This document shows, in pieces, positions 34,742 through 44,032 of a DNA stretch of 64,000 nucleotides. How positions within the stretch are numbered: position 1 is the stretch's first letter; every line of letters starts with the position of its first letter. The DNA comes from Chryseobacterium ureilyticum (lineage in GTDB: Bacteria > Bacteroidota > Bacteroidia > Flavobacteriales > Weeksellaceae), in contig NZ_FTOL01000001.1 in the NCBI RefSeq assembly GCF_900156735.1, forward strand, positions 248,001-312,000, given 5' to 3'. The position numbers and the translations under genes were made by a program. The notes under the pieces are model-generated. The model saw only the letters and a program-made list of their open reading frames with translations, did no database searches and had not been told where the DNA came from.

Positions 34742-37700
34742 TTACCAATTATTTCCTGACATGATAAGCACTTGGCTTTCAGTTCCGTATTTTATTTCGT
34801 TAAGGAATATTTCTTTTCCTTTATCCAATGGGATCATGGAAATTCCTCTGCGTTCGTATTCAGATTCAAGGGTGGAAGAAACCATTCCTGCTCCCTTCCA
34901 AGGTCCCCAGTTGATGGAGATTACTTTTCCTTTTAATCTTTTATTCAAAGCGTTAGCGTAATCATCCAGTACACTGTTGGCAGCAGCATAATCTGTCTGG
35001 CCTTTGTTACCATATACGGATGCGATACTTGAGAATAAAACAACGAACTGGCAGTCTGTACGAAGTTGTTCAGCCAATACACGAAGGGGTTTTACTTTGG
35101 TATCAAATACACGTCCGAAAGAAGAGGTTGTCTTTTGTTTGAATAATTTATCTTCTAAAAGACCTGCTCCGTGAATCACTCCATCTAAACGGCCGTATTT
35201 TTCATAAATACTGCTGATTAAATTGCTTAATCCTTCTTCGTCACAAAGATCTAAAGATTGATAGATAATCGTATTTCCAAGCGCTTCCATATCACGGATG
35301 GTGCGTAGTATCTGATTGTTTTTGTAAATTTTTGTGGTCTCTTTTTCAATTTCAGCAGGTGAAGTGAATTTTCCGGATTTAATCAGGTAAGCTCTGATTT
35401 CCTCTTTAGTCTTCATGGCTTCCAATTCTTTCGCAGAATCTTCATTTCTTGGATCTGCTGATCTTCCTACTAAAATATAAGTACATGGATAAGCCTGAGA
35501 CATGTGTTTCACCAATTCTGCAGTGATTCCCTGTGCACCACCAAGTACCAATACTACTGATTTCTGGTCTAACTGAATGTGAGCTTCATTTAAACTTGTA
35601 GACAATGGGGAAGGGATAATGTCTACCTTATGTCTTGTTTCGTTTTTATAAATAACTTCAGCAGGTTTATCGTTGGTTAAGATTTCCTTTAAAGTAATAT
35701 CAGCGATCTGATCTACTTCCTGAGGAGTACTTAAACTGATGAATCTACAAGTAGTATGATCGAATTCTCTTGCCAAACTTTTGAGAAGTCCCGGATAACC
35801 TTGGTGATGACGTAGAACGCTTACATCAGTTACTTCCTGAATATGAGCAGCGATGTCTGAAATTAAATACACCCATTTTGCTTTGTCGAAATCCAGTTTT
35901 TTAATCAAATCTACGTGATCAATGATGCTTGGTTTATCTGTTGCTGAGAACAGGTCTAGCATGATTAATCCGTCAACATGTGAAAGATCTTTGTCTGCCT
36001 CTACCAATTCTACGATAGCTCCATGTTTTTCCAATTCAGTTTTGATCGCTGAAGTTTGTTTACTGTCATCCTGAGTGATGGCGAAACGTTTTCCCTGCAG
36101 AACATCTGTATTTTGTACTGAAGAAGCATCTGTAGGTGTGATGTCAAAACGAAGACGTGATAATACATTGTTAGTCGGTTCAGAAGTTACTTCTTCCTTT
36201 GCTTCGTTTTTTGTTTCAGTAGTGTCACCGCTCATTTCACTGATCCAGCTTGCCAATCCGCGAAGGGTTTTGATGGCTGCTAGTTTTTCCATTACATCAT
36301 CAGCCTGCTCAAGATTTTCTCCGAAACCGATCTTGTTTTTAAGATCTGCAATGATCTCCATACGTTTGATGGAATCAATACTAAGGTCTGCTTCTAAATC
36401 TAAGTCTAATCCTAGCATTTCTTTCGGATACCCTGTTTTCTCACTTACGATATTTAAAATACCGTTTTGAAGGTCTTCTACTGATAATGTAGATTTAGCC
36501 TGTGGCGTTGAAACCACTTCAGCTGCTGTTCCGTTTTTTTCAGGAGCAGTTGTAGCTTCAGCTCCTGAGAATTCAGTAAGCCATGAAACTAATCCGCTTA
36601 ACGTTTTGATGGCTGCCAATTGTTCCATCACCATATCTTCATTGGTGTTTCCGTTGGCTAATGTTCCTAGCTCGCTGCGAAGTGTTCCGATGATTTCTAC
36701 TCTTTTGATAGAGTCGATACTTAAATCAGCTTCAAGGTCCATTTCCATCCCCAGCATTTCTTGCGGATATCCTGTTTTGTCGCTTACAACTTGTAGTAAT
36801 AATGCTTTGATATCTCTTGTTGGAGCTGCTTTTACAGCAACGGCAGTAGCAGCCACAGCCACAGTTCTTTCCTGCTGAACTGCTTGTACCGGAATAGTAC
36901 GTTCAGGGGCAGGAGCTGGCATTGGAGTATTGTAAACAGGCATAGGGTTTACCTGAGGATTCTGTCCCATAAAGGAAAGCATCACATCACGTTGTGCCTG
37001 TATCATTAGTTTCATGCTGTTCAAATATTCCTGCAGCATACGTTCTGCCGTAGATAGGCTTTCCGGTGCAGGAGCTTGCGTATTATGATTGGTAAAATTG
37101 TTCATAGGAATAGGATTTATGATAGGGAGTGCACCATTAGCAGGCAATGAACCTGTTGTCGGATGTGCAGCTTGTCCGTTAACACGCCAGATGGCAGGGC
37201 TTTTCTTGTACAATTCAGGCTGATTAATGTCAACGAGCTGAACGAAACGGCCATCAAAAAGTTTTTCAATATTGAAGCTGCGGCCTGTTCCTAAATACTG
37301 GGCTAACATGCACAGTAAATGGGTGAATTTATTGCGGCTGCTGTCTTCAACATATAAAGTCAACTGGTCTTTTTCAAGACATGATTTCGCCAATCCTGTA
37401 AGAACTTTTCCTGGTCCTACCTCGATGAAGATTCTAGCTCCGTCGTTATACATCGCCTGCATCTGTTCTACGAATCTTACAGGCTGTACCAAATGCTCAG
37501 TCAGTCTTTCTTTGATGTCTGACGGATTTGCAGGATATACTTCTGCTGTGGTATTAGACCATACAGGGATCTGCATTTCCTGGAAAGGAACGTCTTTTAA
37601 TACATCAGCATATAAACCTTTAGATTTTGCCAATAATGGGCTATGGAATGCACATGCCACTTCTAGTTTTTTAGCAGAAATGCCTTCCTGTTTAAGAACT

Positions 37701-40700
37701 TCCAGTAATTTATTGATAGCTTCCGTACTTCCAGCGATAACACATTGAGTAGGTGCGTTGAAGTTAACCGGATAACATCCTGGCACCTTAGCAATGATCG
37801 GTTGTAAACGTTCGTGAGTAGCACTTGCAGCTAACATAGAACCCGGATCACCTCCTTCTACTGAGTTTAGAATAGATTGAGCTCTCTGGATACTTAAATC
37901 AACCAATTGATCTTCTGTAAATACGCCTGAGAAACATAAAGCTGGTAATTCACCATAGCTGTGACCTGCCAGCATATCAGGGATAATTCCCAGTGATTCT
38001 AAGAATTTAGCCAATGCAAGATCAACAATTCCTAAAAGTGGTTGTGCCAGACGGGTATCTTTAATGGTTTCTTTCTGTTGCTTTAAATCTGCTTCATTGA
38101 ATGTTGTAGAAGGGAAAACCACTTTTTCAAGTTCAGGATAGTTGTCGATAATCTGACGCATAGCCGGGAAGACTACGAATAGATCACGAGCCATATTGAT
38201 TCTCTGACTTCCTTGTCCAGGGAATGTAAAGGCTACTTTACCTTCTTTTTTACTGACAGTGAAAGTATCTTTAGTCTCTATTCCTAGTAATACTAATTCA
38301 ATTTTCATCATCAGATCTACAGCGGTATCAGCTACGATACTGAATTGAATTGGTTTCTCTGAAACAATACTTAAGCTGTAAGCAATATCTTTTAATGGAA
38401 CTTCATCGTTGATTTCCAATAATGTTTTGATCTGGCTTGATTGTTCTTTGGCTTCTTCATAAGTATCCCCACGGAATACAAATAATTCTGAAGGCCAAGA
38501 CTGCATTGCAATTGAGTCATCTTTTTTCGGATGATTAGCAATTACAGTGTGGAAGTTTGTTCCTCCAAATCCAAAAGCACTGATTCCTGCATAACGGTTT
38601 TTCTCTGTCCATAACCCGGTTTCAGCATGGAAAGAGAATGGGCTTGTTTGTGCATTATAATAAGCGTTCGGATTCTTAAGGTGAAGGGTGGGAGGTTTCA
38701 CACCATGGTAAACGGCAAGAGAAGCTTTGATTAAACCTGCTAATCCTGCGGCACACTTGGTATGTCCGATTTGGGTCTTCACAGAACCTAAATGCGTTTG
38801 TCCCGGTAGTGCTCCTGAACGGCTGAATAAGTTTGTCAAGGCACTTAATTCTGTTTTGTCACCAACAACAGTTCCGGTACCGTGAGCTTCTACCAATCCT
38901 ACAGCGGCAGCACTGATTCCTGCCTGAGTATAAGCGCGTTCTAATGCTCTTACCTGACCTACTTTTCTAGGAGCAGTCAATCCAAGGGCTTTACCGTCAC
39001 TAGATCCGCCAACACCTTTAATTACAGAGTAGATACGGTCGCCATCGTTGATCGCATCTTCATATCTTTTCAGAACAAGGATAGCGATTCCTTCCCCAAG
39101 GGCAATTCCGTCTGCTTCACTGTCGAATGTAGCACATCTTCCTTTTCTGGAAAGGGCATGGGTGCTGGAGAACATCAGGTAATCATTGATTCCGTTATGT
39201 AAATCTGCACCTCCGGCAAGAACCATATCAGATTTTCCTAATACAAGTTCCTGACAAGCTAAGTCTAAGGCAGCTAAAGACGAAGCACATGCTGCATCTA
39301 CTGTGAAATTTCTTCCCCCTAAATCTAGACGGTTCGTAATCCTACCTGCGATCACGTTAGCCAAAATACCAGGGAAAGAATCCTCTGTCGTGTGTGGGAA
39401 GGCTTCTTTTACTTCTTCGTGAAGTTCTCCGAAAACTTGTTTATAATATCCTCTGAAACTATAGCTGTTGGCAAGGTCGTTCCCGCCTTCAGCTCCGATA
39501 ATTACAGAGATGTTTTCTCTATTGATATGTTTTTCGCCATATCCTGCATCTTCCATGGCACGTTTTGCAACCAATAGCGTAAGCAATTGTGTAGGTTCAA
39601 TAGCTGCTAATGATTGTGGCGGAATACCGAATGCCAATGGATCAAAATCAATTTTTGGAATGAAACCACCCCATTTTGAATGAGACACATCTGCTTCGTC
39701 AGAATCCGGCTTATAATAAAGTTCTTTGTTCCATCTTTCGTCCGGAACTTCAGTCACGCTGTCTTTTCCTAGGATGATGTTTCTCCAGAATTCATCCAGG
39801 TTTTTAGCACCTGGGAAAATACATTCCATTCCAACAATTGCGATATCCAATGGTTTTTCGCTGGATGTAGGTAGCTCTGACAATTCTGCTTCTTGAATGT
39901 ATTCGTAATTCCCAATACTAACGTTTTGGTGAAGTTCTTCAAGAGTAAGCACTTTGTTTTGCATCGTGGCGATCTGTCCGATCATGTACATTCCAAGATC
40001 CAGCTGATCGTCTTTAGGAATGTTGACCAACTGATCTCCCTGACGTTCGATTCCTTTTGCGGCAATTCTTAAACGACCTACATTAAGCTTTTCTAGCTTT
40101 TCCCAAACTTCTTTTTTATCTGTTCCGGCTGCCATAAGTTTGGCTTTCTCGGTATTGAAGTGGTTAGCAAATGCTGTATTTAAACAACGGGTTTCGTGTC
40201 CTGGAGCTGTTTCTAATAAGACTGTATCTTTAGCCTGCATAGCCTGTACCTGGAATTCCTCCTGAATAGCTCCGGTTTGTACGGCTTCCTGAGTGTACAG
40301 ATATGCGGTTCCCATCAAAACACCCACTTTTACCCCTCTGGCAGCTAATGGAGCAGCCATGATGGAAACGAATGCAGTTGAGAAATCATTATGGATTCCA
40401 CCCGCGAAAAAAACACTGATATTTTCTGGATGGTCTTCTTTTAATATTCTTTCAATTTGTTTTTCCCAAAGAACCATGCTTGATAATGGACCAACGTGTC
40501 CACCACACTCACGACCTTCGAAAATGAAGCTTTTTGCTCCTTCTTTAAGGAAAATATCCAATAGGGCAGGAGACGGAACATGTAAAAATGTCTTTATTCC
40601 TGCTTTTTCAAATACTTTAGCCTGTGCCGGTCTTCCGCCTGCGATTAAAACTACAGGAGGTTTTGCTTCTAATATATAAGAAGTCTGTTCATCTCTTAAT

Positions 40701-41782
40701 TCTTGAGGAGCAAATCCTAAAATTCCTACCCCCCATGTTTTGTTACCTGCCAGTTCTTTGGTTTCCATTACCAGAGACTTCGCTGATTTACCCGTAAGCA
40801 ATGATAAAGCAACAAAAGGTAAAGCTCCTGCTTCTGCTACTGCATTGGCAAATCCGGGAACATCACTTACACGGGTCATTGGTCCCTGTGCAATTGGGTA
40901 AGTAAGTCCAAGTTCTTGTGCTAAAGGATTATTCTGATCAATAACCTGAAGTGCTTTTGCTTGTTTCAGGTGACCATGCATGGCTTCTTTAAGTCCGAAA
41001 GCCATTTTTTTCAGGGTTCTGAACTCTTCATATAAATCTACAGCTAATGAGATGTCTTGCCCCATTGGGATGTAGCTTTTGCTTACATCAAGATCTGTAA
41101 AATACTGCTGAAGAACTTCTGCCGTTACATCATCTGGTAATGAAGGTGAATTAGGTCTTACCAACACTCTGTGATTGGCAATAATCTTAGTCTCTGTTCC
41201 ATTCAGCTTTGAGGATAGATCCTTAATTTCCTGTGGAACGGAACTTTCAGGGAATAAAGCAAGTTGGCTATCCAAAATAACTCCTGCTGCTCCTAATGCT
41301 TTTACAGCCGCTGCGGTGTGAAGTCCTATTCCTCCTTGCACCCATACAGGGATGTTCTTGATTTCTTTGATAATGCGTTGAAACAGTACAAAAGTAGACT
41401 CGTATCCGATTTTTCCTCCGGCTTCATTTCCTTTGATAATAATTCCTTTAGCTCCTGATTGTTCAGCCTGTCTTGCTTCTTCTAAGCTGGTGATCTGATA
41501 GATAATATCCAGAGAAGGGCTTGGGTTGATTGATGCACCGAATGGCAGAATTACAAATTTCACATTCTCGGGAAATTGAATAGCCAAAAAATGTTCGTTG
41601 GAAATGTGAATACCGTAAGAAGGTATATCTAATTGGTCAAGTCGACTTATGGCTTCCTCGGCAGTTGCCAATTCATACCCTAAGCTCAGAACAGGAAATA
41701 TACCCGCCTGATGCATCTTAGGCATAAGATTGACATCCGGCCTTTCGAAAGGCGTTAGTCCGATAATAGTTAAGTTTTTCAT
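34742..41782 (-). CDS. PUFA/polyketide-type synthase 1: two NMO/PfaD-like barrels-KS-AT-ACP-ACP-KR
   Basis: 2346 residues. Two nitronate-monooxygenase/PfaD-like FMN barrels come first: about 1-245 (GGIGLHTAAAVKALGAAGVI) and 295-565 (YPIAQGPMTRVSDVPGFANA, ECGGHVGP). Then KS (about 644-1090; VDAACASSLAALD near 830, EAHGTGTVVGD, GHTKCAAG), AT (about 1180-1480; FPGQGSQ near 1186, GHSYGE near 1273, AFHSPLL as in malonyl-specific ATs), an Ala/Pro linker, two ACPs with the PfaA-type signature DLSIDSIKR (near 1689 and 1803), and KR (about 2075-2346; VLGGAQGIT, SSIASVYGNKGQTDYAAANS). KS-AT-ACPn-KR is the PfaA plan; the PfaD-like enoyl reductase, normally a separate protein, is fused in front. The chain can be extended, keto-reduced and probably enoyl-reduced. 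Operon leader gene. Confidence 0.92.
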   Translation of the reverse strand: MKNLTIIGLTPFERPDVNLMPKMHQAGIFPVLSLGYELATAEEAISRLDQLDIPSYGIHISNEHFLAIQFPENVKFVILPFGASINPSPSLDIIYQITSLEEARQAEQSGAKGIIIKGNEAGGKIGYESTFVLFQRIIKEIKNIPVWVQGGIGLHTAAAVKALGAAGVILDSQLALFPESSVPQEIKDLSSKLNGTETKIIANHRVLVRPNSPSLPDDVTAEVLQQYFTDLDVSKSYIPMGQDISLAVDLYEEFRTLKKMAFGLKEAMHGHLKQAKALQVIDQNNPLAQELGLTYPIAQGPMTRVSDVPGFANAVAEAGALPFVALSLLTGKSAKSLVMETKELAGNKTWGVGILGFAPQELRDEQTSYILEAKPPVVLIAGGRPAQAKVFEKAGIKTFLHVPSPALLDIFLKEGAKSFIFEGRECGGHVGPLSSMVLWEKQIERILKEDHPENISVFFAGGIHNDFSTAFVSIMAAPLAARGVKVGVLMGTAYLYTQEAVQTGAIQEEFQVQAMQAKDTVLLETAPGHETRCLNTAFANHFNTEKAKLMAAGTDKKEVWEKLEKLNVGRLRIAAKGIERQGDQLVNIPKDDQLDLGMYMIGQIATMQNKVLTLEELHQNVSIGNYEYIQEAELSELPTSSEKPLDIAIVGMECIFPGAKNLDEFWRNIILGKDSVTEVPDERWNKELYYKPDSDEADVSHSKWGGFIPKIDFDPLAFGIPPQSLAAIEPTQLLTLLVAKRAMEDAGYGEKHINRENISVIIGAEGGNDLANSYSFRGYYKQVFGELHEEVKEAFPHTTEDSFPGILANVIAGRITNRLDLGGRNFTVDAACASSLAALDLACQELVLGKSDMVLAGGADLHNGINDYLMFSSTHALSRKGRCATFDSEADGIALGEGIAILVLKRYEDAINDGDRIYSVIKGVGGSSDGKALGLTAPRKVGQVRALERAYTQAGISAAAVGLVEAHGTGTVVGDKTELSALTNLFSRSGALPGQTHLGSVKTQIGHTKCAAGLAGLIKASLAVYHGVKPPTLHLKNPNAYYNAQTSPFSFHAETGLWTEKNRYAGISAFGFGGTNFHTVIANHPKKDDSIAMQSWPSELFVFRGDTYEEAKEQSSQIKTLLEINDEVPLKDIAYSLSIVSEKPIQFSIVADTAVDLMMKIELVLLGIETKDTFTVSKKEGKVAFTFPGQGSQRINMARDLFVVFPAMRQIIDNYPELEKVVFPSTTFNEADLKQQKETIKDTRLAQPLLGIVDLALAKFLESLGIIPDMLAGHSYGELPALCFSGVFTEDQLVDLSIQRAQSILNSVEGGDPGSMLAASATHERLQPIIAKVPGCYPVNFNAPTQCVIAGSTEAINKLLEVLKQEGISAKKLEVACAFHSPLLAKSKGLYADVLKDVPFQEMQIPVWSNTTAEVYPANPSDIKERLTEHLVQPVRFVEQMQAMYNDGARIFIEVGPGKVLTGLAKSCLEKDQLTLYVEDSSRNKFTHLLCMLAQYLGTGRSFNIEKLFDGRFVQLVDINQPELYKKSPAIWRVNGQAAHPTTGSLPANGALPIINPIPMNNFTNHNTQAPAPESLSTAERMLQEYLNSMKLMIQAQRDVMLSFMGQNPQVNPMPVYNTPMPAPAPERTIPVQAVQQERTVAVAATAVAVKAAPTRDIKALLLQVVSDKTGYPQEMLGMEMDLEADLSIDSIKRVEIIGTLRSELGTLANGNTNEDMVMEQLAAIKTLSGLVSWLTEFSGAEATTAPEKNGTAAEVVSTPQAKSTLSVEDLQNGILNIVSEKTGYPKEMLGLDLDLEADLSIDSIKRMEIIADLKNKIGFGENLEQADDVMEKLAAIKTLRGLASWISEMSGDTTETKNEAKEEVTSEPTNNVLSRLRFDITPTDASSVQNTDVLQGKRFAITQDDSKQTSAIKTELEKHGAIVELVEADKDLSHVDGLIMLDLFSATDKPSIIDHVDLIKKLDFDKAKWVYLISDIAAHIQEVTDVSVLRHHQGYPGLLKSLAREFDHTTCRFISLSTPQEVDQIADITLKEILTNDKPAEVIYKNETRHKVDIIPSPLSTSLNEAHIQLDQKSVVLVLGGAQGITAELVKHMSQAYPCTYILVGRSADPRNEDSAKELEAMKTKEEIRAYLIKSGKFTSPAEIEKETTKIYKNNQILRTIRDMEALGNTIIYQSLDLCDEEGLSNLISSIYEKYGRLDGVIHGAGLLEDKLFKQKTTSSFGRVFDTKVKPLRVLAEQLRTDCQFVVLFSSIASVYGNKGQTDYAAANSVLDDYANALNKRLKGKVISINWGPWKGAGMVSSTLESEYERRGISMIPLDKGKEIFLNEIKYGTESQVLIMSGNNW

Positions 41783-41850
41783 GGCGTTGATATGTTAGTA
41801 AAAAGTTGCACAACAAACATCAAACTCTTTAATATATAGAGCGATGTTTA

Positions 41851-42009
41851 CTATGAACAAATAAAATTGGTTCTTGTTATATCTTTAAAAGTAAAGTCTT
41901 TTTGATGATTATTTTTCAATAATAAACTGTCAACCCAGAAGTGATTGTGGGGAAGGTTGATTTTCGGCTTTTTAAAAGGCGTTAGCCTTACATTGGTCAA
42001 GTTTTTCAT
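41851..42009 (-). pseudogene. 52-codon relic resembling the start of synthase 1 joined to the end of a PPTase domain
   Basis: ATG at 42009 reads MKNLTNVRLTPFKKPKINL, sharing MKNLT, LTPF, P and NL with the start of synthase 1 (MKNLTIIGLTPFERPDVNL); the DNA is visibly similar as well. It continues with NHFWVDSLLLK, which resembles the last part of the synthase 2 PPTase (DHLWINTIEIK), then a short tail to TAG. It looks like the scar of a deleted second copy of the synthase pair, or of recombination between such copies. It could still be translated as a leader peptide. Confidence 0.5.
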
Positions 42010-42284
42010 TTCATCTATAGTATTGAAAATAATATATTGATCTCATTAATTATCTTTAATCCTATAGGAATAAAGGGTAATTATCAATTATGAGTGAATA
42101 AAAATAATAAAATTATAATATATTTTCAACCATAAATACAATTTAGTAATGATTTTTTAATACAAAAATATTAATTGTTCAAATGCTATTAAAATACATG
42201 GTTTTATTACTTATTCTTATAAACAAGCCGGTACAGTCGCAGTAATCACAAAATATAAATAATTATAATTAAAGGAACGTCAAG

Positions 42285-42317
42285 CAAAGATAGGAATAAA
42301 AAATAAAATATTTCAAA
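42285..42317 (-). promoter_or_regulatory. Candidate promoter of the secondary-lipid operon
   Basis: On the minus strand TTTG (42317-42314) is followed after 21 nt by TATCTTTG (42292-42285), fitting the Bacteroidota -33/-7 consensus. It would give a leader of about 500 nt before synthase 1 that includes the 52-codon relic. Confidence 0.4.
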
Positions 42318-42371
42318 AAGTAGAGATTTGTTTTTTTATATATTACATAATAATAACATTCGGAGAAGGCG

Positions 42372-42503
42372 ATGAAATCTACAAAAATTGAAGTTATGAA
42401 AAATATAAAAAATTCTGAATTATGTCGCATTAAATTGAATTGTAATAGTATAGAAGAAAAAAAAAGATATGCGATTTGTGACTTATTTAATTGGTTTGAT
42501 TAA
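42372..42503 (+). CDS. Possible small ORF (43 residues)
   Basis: ATG preceded by GGAGAAGGCG, a purine-rich stretch of ribosome-binding type. It encodes a basic, Cys-containing peptide (begins MKSTKIEVMKNIKNSELCRI, ends CDLFNWFD). No family recognised and no homologue nearby. It may be chance in AT-rich DNA; listed because of the start context and the absence of any other gene on this strand for over 3 kb. Confidence 0.25.
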   Translation: MKSTKIEVMKNIKNSELCRIKLNCNSIEEKKRYAICDLFNWFD

Positions 42504-42745
42504 GAAAATGATAATTTTAATATTAATGGATTTAGTCTATTGTGTTAATAGGTCTGTTTTTGTATCACTAAGCAAGTAAATACTTCTGTTATTTTAAAGA
42601 AAAACTAAGGATTTTTGCTTTAATTAATCTTGCTGTATTATTGTTAGATATATTCCGATTTGCTTATAATCATTTTTTTAAGTCAGATAAATATATTGTA
42701 AACAGTGTGTAAATTATTTTATAACTGCATTTATTGGCAAATAAA

Positions 42746-42774
42746 AAAGGTAACTCAAAAATAGAGCTACCTTT
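42746..42774 (-). terminator. Terminator of the glutaminase gene
   Basis: Stem aaaggtaactc/gagctaccttt with one mismatch and a 7 nt loop; on the minus strand the right arm runs into TTTTTT. Confidence 0.75.
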
Positions 42775-42851
42775 CTTATAGTGTGATTACAGAGAAGGTC
42801 AAAACGACCCATCGTCTGTTTTTAATAATGTTTGTATTTGAGAACTTAAGA

Positions 42852-43865
42852 CTAGAAAATACTTAAGTTGTACTGCTTTACCAGATCCAAAATCATATGA
42901 TAACCAGCTAATGAGTTTCCGTGCTGATCTAAAGCGGGGCTGAATACTCCAATACCTATTTTACCAGGAACACTTACAGTAATTCCACCACCTACACCGG
43001 ATTTACTTGGTAGTCCTACTGTTCTTGAGTATTCTCCACTGAATTCATACATTCCTGCGGTCAGCATTTGAGATTCTATCAGTTTTGCTATTTCTGCATT
43101 TTTATAAGTAGAATCTCCATCAAAACGAACACATTGGTTAGCAAAGAAATAACCGATTTTGGCTAAATCCTCAGCTGTTAGTTCAATGGAGCATTGCTTG
43201 AAGTAATTGTCCAACTGATCTTCATTTCCAGAGATCAATCCACTGTTTTTCATAATATAAAACATTCCACGGTTACGGTGTCCTGTAAATTTTTCAGATT
43301 CATATACAGATTTACTGTAATCAATTGTAGGATTTTTAGTGATATAGCGAACCATGTCCAGAACTTTTAGGAATGGTTTTTCGCCATCTCCTGAAATCAG
43401 AGAAGTGGTAAGGATAGCTCCCGCGTTCATCATAGGATTAAGCGGTTTTCCTGTTGTTTCAAGATTGGAAAAATGATTGAAAGGTCTGTCAGAACCGAAG
43501 TATCCCATTTTATCGAAAACATTGGCTTCACCTTTTTCATTGACGGCAACCATCAAAGCGATAATTTTGGAGATACTCTGCATGGTGAATTTCTTGCTGA
43601 CATCACCTGTATTAAATACTTTACCGTTCTTATCTACCACTGAAAAAGCAATTGCTTTTGCGTCCATTTTTCCAAGTTCAGGAATGTAATCTGCTACTTT
43701 ACCTTGAGAAGAATAGGTTCTGTTTTTTTCCAGGATACTGCTTAAGGTTTTTTCCGAAATGGTTGAAATATCTGCTGTTTTTTGAGCATGCATTACTGTG
43801 TTCAGGGATAAAAACCCGGCTATAAGAATTCCTTTTGCAGAAAATAAAAAGCTATTTTTTTTCAT
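42852..43865 (-). CDS. glsA: Periplasmic glutaminase A
   Basis: 337 residues. N-terminal signal peptide (hydrophobic GILIAGFLSLNTVMHA, cleavage before Gln28). The rest is a serine-dependent glutaminase with beta-lactamase-like fold: nucleophile motif TMQSISKI with Ser97-x-x-Lys100, NPMMNAGAI, and SGVGGGI near the end. Reaction: L-glutamine plus water to L-glutamate plus ammonia. Most bacterial GlsA proteins are cytoplasmic; an exported form fits the amino-acid-scavenging habit of flavobacteria. Monocistronic, with its own promoter and terminator. Confidence 0.93.
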   Translation of the reverse strand: MKKNSFLFSAKGILIAGFLSLNTVMHAQKTADISTISEKTLSSILEKNRTYSSQGKVADYIPELGKMDAKAIAFSVVDKNGKVFNTGDVSKKFTMQSISKIIALMVAVNEKGEANVFDKMGYFGSDRPFNHFSNLETTGKPLNPMMNAGAILTTSLISGDGEKPFLKVLDMVRYITKNPTIDYSKSVYESEKFTGHRNRGMFYIMKNSGLISGNEDQLDNYFKQCSIELTAEDLAKIGYFFANQCVRFDGDSTYKNAEIAKLIESQMLTAGMYEFSGEYSRTVGLPSKSGVGGGITVSVPGKIGIGVFSPALDQHGNSLAGYHMILDLVKQYNLSIF

Positions 43866-43911
43866 GTAGAATATTTTCGAATAAAAGTTTTAATGTTAAG
43901 TCTCGAAAAAA

Positions 43912-43941
43912 CAAAGATAAGGTATTTCATTTTTTATGCAA
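43912..43941 (-). promoter_or_regulatory. Promoter of glsA
   Basis: Minus-strand TATCTTTG (43919-43912) matches the -7 consensus, with ATTG (TTG at 43941-43939) 19 nt upstream as the -33 element. It ends 46 nt before the ATG. Confidence 0.5.
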
Positions 43942-44032
43942 TCTTTGATGCAAATTCTGGTGAGAAGGTTATCAAAGATGGAAGGATTGGATTTCTTTAT
44001 TTTATAGTAGGAATTTCAGTCTAATGCCAATC

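Larger units (their letters stand above)
42010..42851. other. AT-rich spacer of about 840 bp between relic ORF and glutaminase
   Basis: Very AT-rich, with homopolymer runs and no long ORF. Holds one short plus-strand ORF (42372-42503), a candidate minus-strand promoter for the synthase operon (42285-42317) and the glutaminase terminator (42746-42774), each listed separately. Confidence 0.6.

Noticed and set aside
36075..36878. Plus-strand ORFs of 90-131 codons antisense to the two ACP domains
   Set aside because: They mirror the repeated ACP sequence on the coding strand and have no start context; shadows of the synthase gene.
37272..37748. 158-codon plus-strand ORF opposite the AT domain
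   Set aside because: Composition and position follow the coding strand of the synthase; no independent evidence.
30457..41782. Classical EPA/DHA (pfaABCDE) cluster
   Set aside because: No pfaB/pfaC-type gene with chain-length factor, only two ACPs in the first synthase, and glycosyl/acyltransferase tailoring genes instead.
41783..42851. RiPP precursor peptide in the leader region
   Set aside because: The 52-codon ORF lacks a leader/core pattern and shows similarity to the synthase start; no maturation enzymes nearby.
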